Below, piece after piece: positions 45,856 to 55,129 of a DNA stretch of 64,000 nucleotides. Position numbers and translations under genes: made by a program. The DNA is taken from the NCBI GenBank assembly GCA_011050675.1, contig DRFI01000021.1, positions 62,001-126,000 of the forward strand. The letters are read 5' to 3'. This stretch comes from Maribacter sp. GTDB lineage: Bacteria; Bacteroidota; Bacteroidia; Flavobacteriales; Flavobacteriaceae. Every line of letters starts with the position of its first letter. Position 1 is the stretch's first letter. A model generated the notes under the pieces. It made no database searches. It was given only the letters and a program-made list of their open reading frames with translations, and was not told the DNA's origin.

Positions 45856-46908
45856 TTAGCGTAAACCATATTTTACTAGCAATACATTTACAATAGTTAA
45901 AAGAACAATAACCACTACCGCTATACTAAGAGTAAAAAGTGATGATAGAATTATAAAAAGTAATAGTAGGTAAATAGGATAAGACACCAAACCAAATGCA
46001 AATCTAAAAGTACCCATAAACTCATCTTCTGGCACTTTCGGTTTTAGCCATGATCGCCAGATAAAAACAACGGGGAAGTTTAAAATACTAAAAACTGATT
46101 TAAAGAAGTCATTATTTTCATTCAGAATTACTACTTCATTAGAATCGCTTAATTGCTGCTTTGAATAAGACTTAACTTTATCATTGTTAACTGTAGGATT
46201 CAAAAAATCTGACTTTTCATTTATCAATCTATTGATTACAGTCTCGTATTTATCATCACTTGGGATATGAGTAGTCAATTGCTGTAAGCTTGTTGAAATC
46301 TTTTTCTTGATAGTAATACTAGATGTATTTAAATCTCCAGCATTATATAAGCTTTTAGCCGATATGGGCTTACCATAGTGAATGGAAACTTCATCTGAAA
46401 AATGAACTGCATTCTTATAATTAAACCCTATAGGAATCAATTGAACATCTAAATCTGGGTATAACTCAAAAGCCCTAAATAGTATTCGAGTGAACCCTTT
46501 ACTTAATGGTCTTACCCTTCGTTGTAAACTATGGTTTGCCTCTGGAAATAAAAGCAGCGCCTCACTCCTATTCAAAATTTCCGCACAAGAATTAAAAATT
46601 GCATCATTATTAGAAAGTGTGTCCCGACCATCACGCATTCTGTAAATAGGTAACATTTGAAAATAATTAAAAACGCGTTTTAAAAACTTTCCCTTAAACA
46701 CATCTGATCTGGTTAAAAAATATGGCTTACGATTACAATCCGTCGCAATTAATAAAACATCTATTAGGGCGCTTTGGTGATTAGGTAGAAACATCACCGG
46801 TTGATCTACTGGTATATGTTCTAATCCTGAAATAGTAATATTTTTATGATAACCATAAAGTCCGGTTTTCACTATTACTTTCACTAAGGAATATATGAAT
46901 CCGCTCAA
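45856..46908 (-). CDS. PlsC-like lysophospholipid acyltransferase
   Basis: A 350-residue membrane-associated acyltransferase. The catalytic box is NHQSALID (His44, Asp50), with five residues between His and Asp instead of the four of E. coli PlsC; LLFPEANHSLQRR is the acyl-acceptor box usually written FPEGTRS. Two hydrophobic segments close to the C-terminus (about 300-345) anchor it. It probably acylates lysophosphatidate or a related lipid. The TTG start shares a TTGA overlap with the stop of the symporter gene, indicating translational coupling. Confidence 0.9.
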   Translation of the reverse strand: MSGFIYSLVKVIVKTGLYGYHKNITISGLEHIPVDQPVMFLPNHQSALIDVLLIATDCNRKPYFLTRSDVFKGKFLKRVFNYFQMLPIYRMRDGRDTLSNNDAIFNSCAEILNRSEALLLFPEANHSLQRRVRPLSKGFTRILFRAFELYPDLDVQLIPIGFNYKNAVHFSDEVSIHYGKPISAKSLYNAGDLNTSSITIKKKISTSLQQLTTHIPSDDKYETVINRLINEKSDFLNPTVNNDKVKSYSKQQLSDSNEVVILNENNDFFKSVFSILNFPVVFIWRSWLKPKVPEDEFMGTFRFAFGLVSYPIYLLLLFIILSSLFTLSIAVVVIVLLTIVNVLLVKYGLR

Positions 46909-47825
46909 GCTATGGTTTCTTTAACAACCGATTTTTTATTCCAAAAAGCAGCTAAAATTAAACCTGAAATTATATGCCAAATACCCCAGAAAGCAGCAAC
47001 TAGAGCCATGCCCCCTAAGCCATCAAAGAAGGTAAAAATTAACAACAATCCTAGTCCAGAATTTTGTATTCCTGTTTCTATGGTAATAGACCGTAAACTA
47101 TCTTCTGGCAAATTAAATAACCTTCCCATACTATATCCTGTAGAAAAGGCTACAAGGTTATGTATTAGAACAATCCAAAAGACATATAGAATATAATCCA
47201 TAAAAATAACTCGGTTATTATATAGTGCGATAAATACTAAACATATAAAAAATACCAGTGAAACAATTTTAAGCTTCTCTGCAATTTTTAAAGCTAGTAC
47301 AGGTTCCTTAAAATTTATATACATACCCAACGCTAATGGCAGACCTAACAACAAAAAGACCAATTTAATCATCTTAAGAGGTGATATGGAAATCTCATTT
47401 ATTAGACTAGAACTGGGCTCATATAACATGGACCAGAAATGAAAATTCAATGGCGTCATTACTATTGCCAAAATAGTGGCTATAGCCGTTAGACTTACTG
47501 ATAATGCTGTATTAGCCTTTGACAAATAAGAAATGAAATTAGAAATATTACCACCAGGGCAGGCTGCAACCATAAACATACCTAATGCAATACTAGGAAA
47601 GGGCTCAATAATAAAAACCAGTAAGAAAGTAATTGCAGGTAATAAAATGAATTGACTGGTTAACCCAACTATTAATGCTTTTGGTTTTGACCATAAGGGT
47701 TTAAAATCTGAAATCGTTATCTCTAAAGCTACCCCAAACATTACCAAACCTAAAACTAGGTTCATAACCCATAGCGAACCCGAATCAAAATTAATAAGAA
47801 CCTTATCTAAAATACTTTCTGTCAA
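46905..47825 (-). CDS. Bile acid:sodium symporter (BASS) family transporter
   Basis: A 306-residue inner-membrane protein with about nine or ten hydrophobic helices and BASS motifs: NLVLGLVMFGVALEITISDF, ACPGGNISNFISYL and ETGIQNSGLGLLLI. Members move organic anions such as bile acids or keto acids with Na+. The likely start is TTG at 47825, five bases past the csaA stop; the first ATG (47768) would leave a shorter first helix. It is coupled to the downstream acyltransferase by a 4-base overlap. Confidence 0.91.
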   Translation of the reverse strand: MTESILDKVLINFDSGSLWVMNLVLGLVMFGVALEITISDFKPLWSKPKALIVGLTSQFILLPAITFLLVFIIEPFPSIALGMFMVAACPGGNISNFISYLSKANTALSVSLTAIATILAIVMTPLNFHFWSMLYEPSSSLINEISISPLKMIKLVFLLLGLPLALGMYINFKEPVLALKIAEKLKIVSLVFFICLVFIALYNNRVIFMDYILYVFWIVLIHNLVAFSTGYSMGRLFNLPEDSLRSITIETGIQNSGLGLLLIFTFFDGLGGMALVAAFWGIWHIISGLILAAFWNKKSVVKETIA

Positions 47826-47829
47826 AAAT

Positions 47830-48168
47830 TTAGGAAATTTTTAATCCGTTAGGTACTCTCATTTGAGGTTGAATTAGCACTACCGAACTTTTTTCTACAG
47901 CACCTAATATAAGACATTCGCTCATGAAATTGGCAATTTGTTTCTTAGGAAAGTTTACAACCGCAATTAGTTGATGACCAATAATATCTTCTTTTTTATA
48001 CTTTTCGGTTATTTGGGCAGATGTTTTTCTAACACCTATTTCCGCACCAAAATCTATTTCTAATTTGTAAGATGGATTTCTAGCTTCCGGAAAATCATAT
48101 ACTGCAATTACAGTACCTACTCTCATATCTATTTTACTAAAATCGCCCCATGTAATCGTCTCTTCCAT
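47830..48168 (-). CDS. csaA: CsaA-like tRNA-binding domain protein
   Basis: A 112-residue OB-fold protein. KIDMRVGTVIAVYDFPEARNPSYKLEIDFG, QITEKY and the PNGLKIS C-terminus match CsaA, a homodimer with chaperone-like and tRNA-binding activity in Bacillus. The start overlaps the stop of the upstream 100-residue gene by TAATG, so they are translated together. Exact function in this phylum is not shown. Confidence 0.92.
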   Translation of the reverse strand: MEETITWGDFSKIDMRVGTVIAVYDFPEARNPSYKLEIDFGAEIGVRKTSAQITEKYKKEDIIGHQLIAVVNFPKKQIANFMSECLILGAVEKSSVVLIQPQMRVPNGLKIS

Positions 48169-48470
48169 TATGTTAATCTAAGTTTTTCAATTAATTCTTT
48201 TGGCACATTGCCTGCATACATTCCATAAGCATCAACCAACAAACCTTTCTCACCTGTATTAGTTTCTATAACGTACAGAATTGTATTATCATCTGGGTTA
48301 CTCATACCCTCAAAACGATAAAATTTTACAACATCTAATTCGGTTGCCGAATGAATATTTTTTTTGTTTTTATTTTCAACACCAGCATCACAAAGGTTAA
48401 AATCTTCGGTATAGCCTTCTTTTTGCAACGCTTTAATTGCAATAGACAATGATACATATGAATTTTCCAT
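48168..48470 (-). CDS. Conserved small protein, function unknown
   Basis: A 100-residue cytoplasmic protein, starting at the ATG of MENSYVSLSIAIKALQ (48470); the longer frame upstream lacks a good start. It has an N-terminal helix with LQKEGYTEDFNL and a beta-rich middle ending ETNTGEKGLLVDAYGMY. Small flavobacterial proteins with this pattern are often labelled phosphoribosylpyrophosphate synthetase in databases, but it has none of that enzyme's motifs. It is coupled to csaA by a TAATG overlap. Confidence 0.75.
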   Translation of the reverse strand: MENSYVSLSIAIKALQKEGYTEDFNLCDAGVENKNKKNIHSATELDVVKFYRFEGMSNPDDNTILYVIETNTGEKGLLVDAYGMYAGNVPKELIEKLRLT

Positions 48471-48568
48471 AACTATAATTTTAATTGGATTAATAAATTT
48501 AAGAATAGTATAAAGTAAAAGCAAGGGGTATTAATTTGTTAACTTAGTACACTAAAATTTTAGTTGAT

Positions 48569-49132
48569 ATGGCAAGAACAGAAAGTAAAATGTTGGCACT
48601 AGGTACACAGGCTCCAGAATTTAGTTTGTTAGACACTATTAGCAGACAGACCTTGAACCTTCATGCTTTAAATGGTGAAAAGGGCACAGTAATTATGTTC
48701 ATTTGTAATCATTGCCCGTTTGTTATTCATGTAAATCCAGAAATCACTAAAATGGCTATAAAATACAAGGAAAAGGGTATTCATTTTATTGCTATTTCTA
48801 GTAATGATGTTGAAAATTATCCTGAAGACGCTCCTCAATTTATGCGAATTAAAGCGAAAGCTGAAAATTATACTTTTCCTTATTTATATGATGAAGATCA
48901 AACTGTAGCAAAAAAATATGATGCGGCTTGCACACCAGATTTCTACCTTTTTGACGGTGGTTTAAAGCTAGTATATAGAGGCCAGTTAGACGATTCTAGA
49001 CCTGGTAACGGGTTACATCTAAACGGTAAGGATCTTAGAAATGCAATTGAAAATTTAATATCTGGGAAAGAAATAAATCCTATGCAAAAGCCAAGCATTG
49101 GCTGTAATATTAAGTGGAAGACCAATAGCTAG
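48569..49132 (+). CDS. Thioredoxin-like redoxin (AhpC/TSA-type)
   Basis: A 187-residue cytoplasmic protein with a thioredoxin fold and the active site FICNHCPFVIHV (Cys46, Cys49). DEDQTVAKKYDAACTPDFYLFD supplies the cis-Pro and a third Cys just before it. This CNHCPF type is a distinct subfamily of redoxins found across bacteria; its partner is not known. A GNAT acetyltransferase gene follows by 25 bases. Confidence 0.9.
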   Translation: MARTESKMLALGTQAPEFSLLDTISRQTLNLHALNGEKGTVIMFICNHCPFVIHVNPEITKMAIKYKEKGIHFIAISSNDVENYPEDAPQFMRIKAKAENYTFPYLYDEDQTVAKKYDAACTPDFYLFDGGLKLVYRGQLDDSRPGNGLHLNGKDLRNAIENLISGKEINPMQKPSIGCNIKWKTNS

Positions 49133-49157
49133 TAAAAATCGCGTACCTGTTTAATCT

Positions 49158-49685
49158 ATGGATGATATTATTCAATTTGAAGTATTGCAGCCACAACTAT
49201 ACAAAAAGTATATAGAACTCGGCACAAAAGCATATAATCAACATTATAGACATTTATGGCCTTACGGAGTTACTGACACCTATATTGAAAACAGTTTTAC
49301 AAATGAAGTTTTATTAAATGAAGAACAAAATGAGAACACTATTCTTTATTTGATTAAGATAAATATTGATTATGTCGGTATTCTTAAAATAACCCTTCAC
49401 AAACAAATACATGCATACAGTAAGCTTCACGCACTTTACTTAGATAAAATCTATATTCTCAAAGAATACTCTGGAAAAGGTATTGGTACCAAAAGCTTAC
49501 TTTTCGTAGAAAATATTGCAAAAAAGCATTTAAAAAGGGCAGTTTTTCTAGAATCTATGCAGAAAGGACCAGCACTTCAATTTTACATTAATAATCATTT
49601 CACGATTGTAGACACGACCAAAGTACCTTTCAGCAATGTTATTGAGGAAGAAAAACCAATGTATTTATTAAAAAAAGATATTTAA
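49158..49685 (+). CDS. GNAT family N-acetyltransferase
   Basis: A 175-residue protein with the GNAT core: YLDKIYILKEYSGKGIGTKSLLFVENIA holds motif A (the acetyl-CoA pyrophosphate loop Y-x-G-K-G-I-G), and LESMQKGPALQFYINNHFTIVDT is motif B. It transfers an acetyl group from acetyl-CoA to a small molecule or protein; the substrate is unknown. It lies downstream of a redoxin gene and ends 5 bases before the convergent DinB-like gene. Confidence 0.9.
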   Translation: MDDIIQFEVLQPQLYKKYIELGTKAYNQHYRHLWPYGVTDTYIENSFTNEVLLNEEQNENTILYLIKINIDYVGILKITLHKQIHAYSKLHALYLDKIYILKEYSGKGIGTKSLLFVENIAKKHLKRAVFLESMQKGPALQFYINNHFTIVDTTKVPFSNVIEEEKPMYLLKKDI

Positions 49686-49690
49686 AAATT

Positions 49691-50227
49691 TTACCAGTTT
49701 TGTCTCAACGCTAAATTTTCTATATGAGCAAAATGATGATTACTATGCCAAGCATATTTAGCTATATTCTCTGCGACAGAAACATTTACATTACCATCTG
49801 GGTGTATGTAGCTTACCTTTAAATCTTCTAGAGAAAGTCTAGTTAACAAATAGACCAATTTAGCGTGCAAGGCTGTTAGGTAGGACAATGATAATGAAAT
49901 CGGTGCTATTCTAGCATCAATTAGCTCACTCCATTTTTTTTCTTCGTAAACCTTAATCAATGGTCTATTCTCTGTCAATGCCCACTTAAAACGCGTATAA
50001 CTATGGTGATGACTATCTGCCATGTGATGTACAACCTGCCTTACCGTCCAACCATCTTTTCGATAGGGCGTATTGAGTTGGTCTTCAGAAAAATTCTTAA
50101 CTAGATTTGATAAACGCTCAGGTAATGTTTCCAGCACCTTAATCCATTTTTCAATATCTTCTTTTGATATATCCTCCGGACATTCAAAATGTCCTATCGG
50201 GTATTTTAATTTTTCTAAATCTTCCAT
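49691..50227 (-). CDS. YfiT/DinB-like putative metal-dependent hydrolase
   Basis: A 178-residue DinB-fold protein. The start LKYPIGHFECPEDISKEDIEKWI is the YfiT signature; VRQVVHHMADSHHHSYTRFKWAL and the late AKYAWHSNHHFAHIENL provide the His residues that bind a single metal. Bacillus relatives include thiol (bacillithiol) transferases. The substrate in this organism is unknown. It is transcribed alone, divergent from the peroxiredoxin gene. Confidence 0.9.
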   Translation of the reverse strand: MEDLEKLKYPIGHFECPEDISKEDIEKWIKVLETLPERLSNLVKNFSEDQLNTPYRKDGWTVRQVVHHMADSHHHSYTRFKWALTENRPLIKVYEEKKWSELIDARIAPISLSLSYLTALHAKLVYLLTRLSLEDLKVSYIHPDGNVNVSVAENIAKYAWHSNHHFAHIENLALRQNW

Positions 50228-50337
50228 AAATTAAAAGTAGAAATTTTAATAGACTTTTAACCTAAAACCTTTAGCCAAGGTTATATAATCTACTAATTTT
50301 ATAGGATATAAAACTAATTACACAAAATCATAAAATT

Positions 50338-50976
50338 ATGGCAACAATACGTTTGGGAGACAAAGCTCCTAATTTCACAGCAGATAGTTCAGTAGGAACA
50401 ATTAATTTATACGATTACCTTGGTGATAGCTGGGGAATATTATTTTCTCACCCAGCAGATTTCACCCCTGTATGTACCACAGAATTAGGTACAGCAGCTA
50501 AATTTAAGGGGGAGTTTGATAAGAGAAATGTAAAGATGATAGCTTTAAGTGTTGATGGTGCAGCATCACACGCAGAATGGATCAAGGACATTAACGAAGT
50601 TCAGAATACTGTAGTTAATTTTCCGATTATTGCTGATGAGGACAAAAAAGTATCCAATTTATATGACATGATTCATCCAAATGCAGATAACAACCTTACC
50701 GTTCGTTCTGTATTTATAATAGCTCCAGATAAATCTGTAAAGTTAACATTGACTTACCCTGCATCTACAGGAAGAAATTTCTATGAACTTTTAAGAGTAA
50801 TAGATTCCTTACAACTAACCGCCAATCATAAAGTTGCAACGCCAGCAAATTGGGAACACGGGAAGGATGTTGTAGTTAGTCCTGCCATATCTACAGCAGA
50901 TGCTAAGAATATGTTTTCTAAAGGAGTTACCGAAGTAAAACCATATTTAAGAATGACACCAGACCCTACTGCGTAG
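50338..50976 (+). CDS. 1-Cys peroxiredoxin (Prx6 type)
   Basis: A 212-residue peroxide-reducing enzyme. The peroxidatic site is HPADFTPVCTTE (Cys46), and no other Cys occurs in the protein, so it works as a 1-Cys enzyme resolved by an outside thiol. The C-terminal extension with ANWEHGKDVVVSPAIS is usual for Prx6. It reduces hydrogen peroxide and organic peroxides in the cytoplasm. Confidence 0.95.
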   Translation: MATIRLGDKAPNFTADSSVGTINLYDYLGDSWGILFSHPADFTPVCTTELGTAAKFKGEFDKRNVKMIALSVDGAASHAEWIKDINEVQNTVVNFPIIADEDKKVSNLYDMIHPNADNNLTVRSVFIIAPDKSVKLTLTYPASTGRNFYELLRVIDSLQLTANHKVATPANWEHGKDVVVSPAISTADAKNMFSKGVTEVKPYLRMTPDPTA

Positions 50977-51068
50977 GTTTAAAATCAAGTTCATTCTCAA
51001 TACTTTAGACTAAAAATGTTAACATTAAGATAACATATAAGTTTTTAAATATTTAAACAAAAAAAAAC

Positions 51069-51076
51069 TATCTTCG
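51069..51076 (+). promoter_or_regulatory. -7 element of cspA gene
   Basis: TATCTTCG (one change from TAnnTTTG) lies 29 bases before the start, next to a long A-tract. A weak call. Confidence 0.35.
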
Positions 51077-51105
51077 CACTTTAATTAATATTTAATTTTT
51101 CTATT

Positions 51106-51300
51106 ATGAGTAAAGGAACAGTAAAATTCTTCAATGATTCTAAAGGTTACGGATTTATCACTGAAGATGGTTCAAACGAAGATCATTTTGTACACATTTC
51201 TGGCTTAATCGATGAAGTTCGTGAAGGTGATGTTGTAGAATTTGAACTACAACAAGGTAAAAAAGGATTAAACGCCGTTAATGTGAAAGTAATTGACTAG
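51106..51300 (+). CDS. Cold shock protein, CspA family
   Basis: A 64-residue single-domain OB-fold RNA chaperone. RNP1 is KGYGFITED and RNP2 DHFVHISG. It melts RNA secondary structure and aids translation, often in the cold. A GC-containing terminator follows, so the transcript is short and monocistronic. Confidence 0.97.
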   Translation: MSKGTVKFFNDSKGYGFITEDGSNEDHFVHISGLIDEVREGDVVEFELQQGKKGLNAVNVKVID

Positions 51301-51325
51301 GTAACGATTTAACTTTTTTATAGTA

Positions 51326-51358
51326 TAAAACCCGAACCAATTGGTTTGGGTTTTTTTA
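51326..51358 (+). terminator. Terminator after cspA gene
   Basis: A 12-bp stem with one G-T pair (51326-51337 with about 51342-51353) and an AATT loop is followed by a run of T. Confidence 0.88.
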
Positions 51359-51461
51359 TGCGTTTTATTTTGAAAATTTGTTCAACTTAAACGCAACCTT
51401 TTATATAAATACATATCTATAGATTAAACAAGAACGGTTCCCCGACCTTATACCTATAGTT

Positions 51462-51548
51462 ATGACGACATTTTTGACCGTATTTTTAGTTTTAATGATT
51501 GTTAATATAATATTGCTTTTAGGAAGTTTCATTACTAGAAAAAAGTAA
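51462..51548 (+). CDS. Candidate 28-residue membrane peptide
   Basis: ATG at 51462 opens a 28-codon frame that encodes a short hydrophilic start, one hydrophobic helix (about residues 4-24, FLTVFLVLMIVNIILLLGSF) and a basic tail TRKK, with a stop at 51546. The shape is that of a one-pass small membrane protein with the tail inside. No ribosome binding site or promoter is clear. It may be real or chance. Confidence 0.35.
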   Translation: MTTFLTVFLVLMIVNIILLLGSFITRKK

Positions 51549-51550
51549 GC

Positions 51551-51594
51551 ATCAAAAAAAAACACCTATATCATTACAATACAGGTGTTTTAAT
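51551..51594. terminator. Terminator downstream of immunophilin gene
   Basis: An 8-bp GC-containing stem (about 51559-51567 with 51584-51592), with partly paired inner bases, has an A-run on its left that becomes the T-tail on the minus strand. It may also end the small frame upstream on the plus strand. Confidence 0.75.
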
Positions 51595-51615
51595 AGTATT
51601 TAAAAAGTAGGTTAT

Positions 51616-52548
51616 TTAACCAACTTTCATTAGTTCTACATCAAATATTAATGTGGCATTCGGTGGTATTACTCCACCTGCACCTGCTGATCCATAAGCT
51701 AAGTCTGATGGAATTACAAAACGTGCTTTATCACCAACCTGTAATAAAGAAATACCCTCATCCCAACCTGGGATTACTTGACCGATTCCCAATTGAAAAT
51801 CTATTGGAGAATTACGCTTGTAGGACGAATCAAAAACTTGACCGTCTAAAAGAGACCCTTCATAATGTACAGAAACCTTCTCTCCTTTTTCAGCTTTAGC
51901 CCCGTCACCTTTTTGAATCATTTTATAACGTAGTCCAGAAGCGGTAGATTCAAAACCTGCAGCAACTTTATCAAGCTCTGCTTCTTGTTTTGCTTTTTCC
52001 TCTTCCAATCTTGCATTACCTGAAGAATTGAAATCTTCAAAAGCTTTTAATGCATTCCATTTTTCGGCTGCATCACCAACTCTAACAATTTCTAAAGACT
52101 CTATAAGATCATCTTGTGCGATATCATCTACTACTTCTTGCCCTGCAGCAACATAACCAAAAATGGTATGCTTGTTATCTAACCATGGTGTTGGCACATG
52201 TGTAATAAAGAACTGACTACCATTAGTACCAGGACCAGAATTAGCCATAGATAAAATACCTGGAGCGTCATGCTTTAATTCTGGATGAAATTCATCGTCG
52301 AATTTATAACCAGCATCGCCAGTACCTCTACCTTGGGGACAACCACCTTGAATCATAAAATCTGGAATAACCCTATGAAATTTTAAACCATTATAATATG
52401 GCTCACCTTTACCTTTGGCGCTATTTTCTTTATTACCCTCTGCTAAAGCAACAAAATTACCAACTGTACCAGGAGTTTTGTCATGAGTTAATTTAACTAG
52501 TATTTCGCCTTTATTTGTATTAAACTTGGCGTAAATTCCTTCTTCCAT
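51616..52548 (-). CDS. Dual immunophilin: cyclophilin-FKBP fusion prolyl isomerase
   Basis: A 310-residue protein joining two unrelated prolyl isomerases. Residues 1-160 are cyclophilin ([47 protein letters not shown]); about 215-310 are FKBP ([60 protein letters not shown]). A charged, helical linker of about 50 residues separates them. Neither signal peptide nor membrane segment is seen, so it is cytoplasmic. Similar fusions are known from Flavobacteria and apicomplexan parasites. It likely helps folding. Its promoter shares a 13-bp stretch with the nusB promoter. Confidence 0.95.
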   Translation of the reverse strand: MEEGIYAKFNTNKGEILVKLTHDKTPGTVGNFVALAEGNKENSAKGKGEPYYNGLKFHRVIPDFMIQGGCPQGRGTGDAGYKFDDEFHPELKHDAPGILSMANSGPGTNGSQFFITHVPTPWLDNKHTIFGYVAAGQEVVDDIAQDDLIESLEIVRVGDAAEKWNALKAFEDFNSSGNARLEEEKAKQEAELDKVAAGFESTASGLRYKMIQKGDGAKAEKGEKVSVHYEGSLLDGQVFDSSYKRNSPIDFQLGIGQVIPGWDEGISLLQVGDKARFVIPSDLAYGSAGAGGVIPPNATLIFDVELMKVG

Positions 52549-52570
52549 TTTAGTTTTTTTAAGTATGCCG

Positions 52571-52578
52571 CAAAGGTA
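52571..52578 (-). promoter_or_regulatory. -7 element of immunophilin gene
   Basis: TACCTTTG on the minus strand is an exact box, 22 bases before the start. Its surroundings (TTACCTTTGCGGC) repeat those of the nusB promoter. Confidence 0.55.
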
Positions 52579-52697
52579 AAGAAATTTAACGATTTGAACA
52601 TTTTAACAATTTCAAAAGGAAAATAATTATTACCTATAATAGAACCGAATTTGACACAATGTCCAAAGCAACAATATTGACAATAAAATATGGTAAT

Positions 52698-54092
52698 CTA
52701 AAACCCGTAGGTATCTACTAAGTAAATTAAACTTGCCATTGATGCTGCCCCTAATTGAAGTTCGCGTCTATTCACATGCTCAAACGTATCATTTTCTGCA
52801 TGGTGGTGATCAAAGTAACGTTGAGAATCTGGTCGTAACCCAGCAAGTACTAAACCATCTTTCTTCAAGGGACTAATATCTGCGCCACTAAATCCTTTTA
52901 CAAAAGAGTGTATTAAGTATGGTTCAAAAAGGCTTTTCCATTCCAACACTTTTTCAAAGTTTTTATCTGAACTGTCAAAAGTAAAACCACGCGGAGTAAA
53001 CCCGCCTGAATCACTTTCTAAAGCAAATATGTGTTTTTCATTATTTGCAGCTGCAACTTCAGCGTATTTATTACCTCCCCTTAAACCATTCTCTTCATTC
53101 ATAAAAAGAACCACTCGTATTGTACGTTTTGGCTTATAACCTGTTTTCTTGAATAGATTTAAGACCTCCATACTTTGTACACAACCTGCACCATCATCAT
53201 GGGAACCATCGCCTAGATCCCAAGAATCTAAATGACCACCAACTACTATAACTTCTTCTGGCTTTGTACTTCCTTTAATTTCAGCAATAACATTATAAGA
53301 TTCAACATCACTAAACTGCTTACAATTCTGTTTAAAAAAGAACTTAATTTCAGGATTTAATTTCAAGGAAGTGCTTAATAATTCAGCAGCATTAGTACTA
53401 ATTGCCGCTGCAGGTATTCTTTCCGATTCTGCCTGATCACCATAACCCATAGACCCAGTATGCGGATAATCATCTAAACGAAGATTCATTGATCTAACAA
53501 TTACACCAAATGCACCATATTTAGAAGCTTCTAAGGCACCAGCATAACGTTGATCAACACAATTAGAATAGGCTGTAAAAGTATCTATTTGAGTAGCGTC
53601 CATTGGTTTATTAAAAAACACAATTTTACCTTCTATCTTTTCTTTTCCTAAAATTGCCAGTTGTTCAATGCCCTCTACTTCAATAATATTTGCTTTTATT
53701 CCTCTTGGTGGTGTAGGTACAGAACCACCTAGTGCACAAATAGACACATTTGTAGTAGCTCCAGGAGATGTTTCAAAATATGCAAATTCTGGAGTACCTC
53801 TTACCCATTTTGGTACCATAACCTGTTGCAACCAAACCTTATCGACCCCTAAAGAATCTAATTGAGATTTCGTGTAATTTACAGCCTGCTGTGCTTGTAT
53901 TGAACCAGATAACCTACCCCCTATTTGATTAGATAAGTAATTTAACCAATCATAACCCTTACCCTCCGTTAAGGCAGTATCATAAAGTTTTTTAATCTGT
54001 TCTTGATCTGTACTTTGCGAAAACCCGAAAGATGTGTAAGCAATAACAAATAATAGCACCAGTTTACTGTTCACCTTGTAATTGTTCTTCAT
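52698..54092 (-). CDS. Exported M28 family peptidase (carboxypeptidase Q-like)
   Basis: A 464-residue zinc exopeptidase with a signal peptide (1-25, ending GFSQ). A protease-associated insertion holds PRGIKANIIEVEGIEQL. The M28 metal site is GGHLDSWDLGDGSHDDGAGC (His and Asp ligands) with NEENGLRGG downstream and a final His in YFDHHHAENDTFEH. The arrangement fits PGCP/carboxypeptidase Q. It cuts dipeptides or amino termini outside the cytoplasm. Its start lies inside the end of the PPK2 gene (29-base overlap), so the two are co-translated. Confidence 0.92.
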   Translation of the reverse strand: MKNNYKVNSKLVLLFVIAYTSFGFSQSTDQEQIKKLYDTALTEGKGYDWLNYLSNQIGGRLSGSIQAQQAVNYTKSQLDSLGVDKVWLQQVMVPKWVRGTPEFAYFETSPGATTNVSICALGGSVPTPPRGIKANIIEVEGIEQLAILGKEKIEGKIVFFNKPMDATQIDTFTAYSNCVDQRYAGALEASKYGAFGVIVRSMNLRLDDYPHTGSMGYGDQAESERIPAAAISTNAAELLSTSLKLNPEIKFFFKQNCKQFSDVESYNVIAEIKGSTKPEEVIVVGGHLDSWDLGDGSHDDGAGCVQSMEVLNLFKKTGYKPKRTIRVVLFMNEENGLRGGNKYAEVAAANNEKHIFALESDSGGFTPRGFTFDSSDKNFEKVLEWKSLFEPYLIHSFVKGFSGADISPLKKDGLVLAGLRPDSQRYFDHHHAENDTFEHVNRRELQLGAASMASLIYLVDTYGF

Positions 54093-54945
54093 AGCTGTCT
54101 AAATTAGACTTTATTTTATCGCTCAACATAGGCTCCTTAATATCTTTGTATTTTTTTAACGATTGCAACAAAATTGAGGCAACTATTATACGTGTAGCTT
54201 TTTTATTATCTGCAGGAATAGCAAACCAAGGTGCATGGTCATGTGTTGTTTTAGAAATCGCTTCCTCGTAGCACTTTTGATAAACATTCCAAAGCTTTCG
54301 TTCTTTTAAATCGCCTGGAGAAAATTTCCAATGTTTCTCTTTAATTGCAAGCCTTCTTAATAAACGTTGTCGTTGCTCTTCTTTAGATAGGTTTAGAAAA
54401 AACTTAAATATCAACGTTCCGTTCTCAGCTAAGTGACGCTCAAAATCATTGATCTGGTCAAATCTTTTATCCCAAAATTTTTGATCGATGTCATCTACAC
54501 TATGTATACCAGGTATATGCTCACCCAATATATATTCTGGGTGCACCCTAGTTACCAATACATTTTCATAATGAGTTCTATTGAAAACCCCAAATTTCCC
54601 TTTTGCCGGTAAAACCAAATAATGACGCCATAAATAATTATGACTCAACTCTAATTCTGTTGGAACCTTAAAACTATGCACCTCAACACCACTAACATTA
54701 AAGTCTTTAAACACCTCACGTATTAAACTATCTTTTCCTGCGGTATCCATACCCTGCAAACAAACCAGAATACTGTATTTACCATGTGCATATATGGTAT
54801 CTTGAAACTCCCCTAGCTCTCTTCTAATCCTTGATAATTCTTTTTTAAGTTCTTTATCAGATTTACCAAAATCCTCAAAAGTCTCATTATCAGCTATTTT
54901 AAAATTTTTATTGGCTTTATAATTGTCTACTTTTATCTTATCCAT
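54064..54945 (-). CDS. Polyphosphate kinase 2 family protein
   Basis: A 293-residue phosphotransferase that moves phosphate between polyphosphate and nucleotides. Walker A is GMDTAGKDS (65-73); the lid and Walker B-like loop is FGVFNRTHYENVLVTRVHP (119-136). The FNR-H-YE form, with Asn for the Asp of the FDRSWYN class, marks a PPK2 subgroup often annotated class I or III-like. It follows from a divergent promoter region and overlaps the M28 peptidase gene downstream by 29 bases. Confidence 0.92.
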   Translation of the reverse strand: MDKIKVDNYKANKNFKIADNETFEDFGKSDKELKKELSRIRRELGEFQDTIYAHGKYSILVCLQGMDTAGKDSLIREVFKDFNVSGVEVHSFKVPTELELSHNYLWRHYLVLPAKGKFGVFNRTHYENVLVTRVHPEYILGEHIPGIHSVDDIDQKFWDKRFDQINDFERHLAENGTLIFKFFLNLSKEEQRQRLLRRLAIKEKHWKFSPGDLKERKLWNVYQKCYEEAISKTTHDHAPWFAIPADNKKATRIIVASILLQSLKKYKDIKEPMLSDKIKSNLDSYEEQLQGEQ

Positions 54946-55129
54946 TCTGAAATATAAAATATAATATTTATGAATACTAATTCTAAGAAATATCCTATAA
55001 AACCAAATCCTCTTAAATTCCGTTTATCGTGATGGATAGGTATTGTATCGAAAATAATATTTTCAACAAGGTAAAGCATATAAATTTATACATGTAAGAT
55101 CCCAAATTTTACAGCTAAACCACCTACTT

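Noticed and set aside
48168..48470. Phosphoribosylpyrophosphate synthetase
   Set aside because: The 100-residue protein lacks the PRPP-binding and flexible-loop motifs, so the database-style name is not used.
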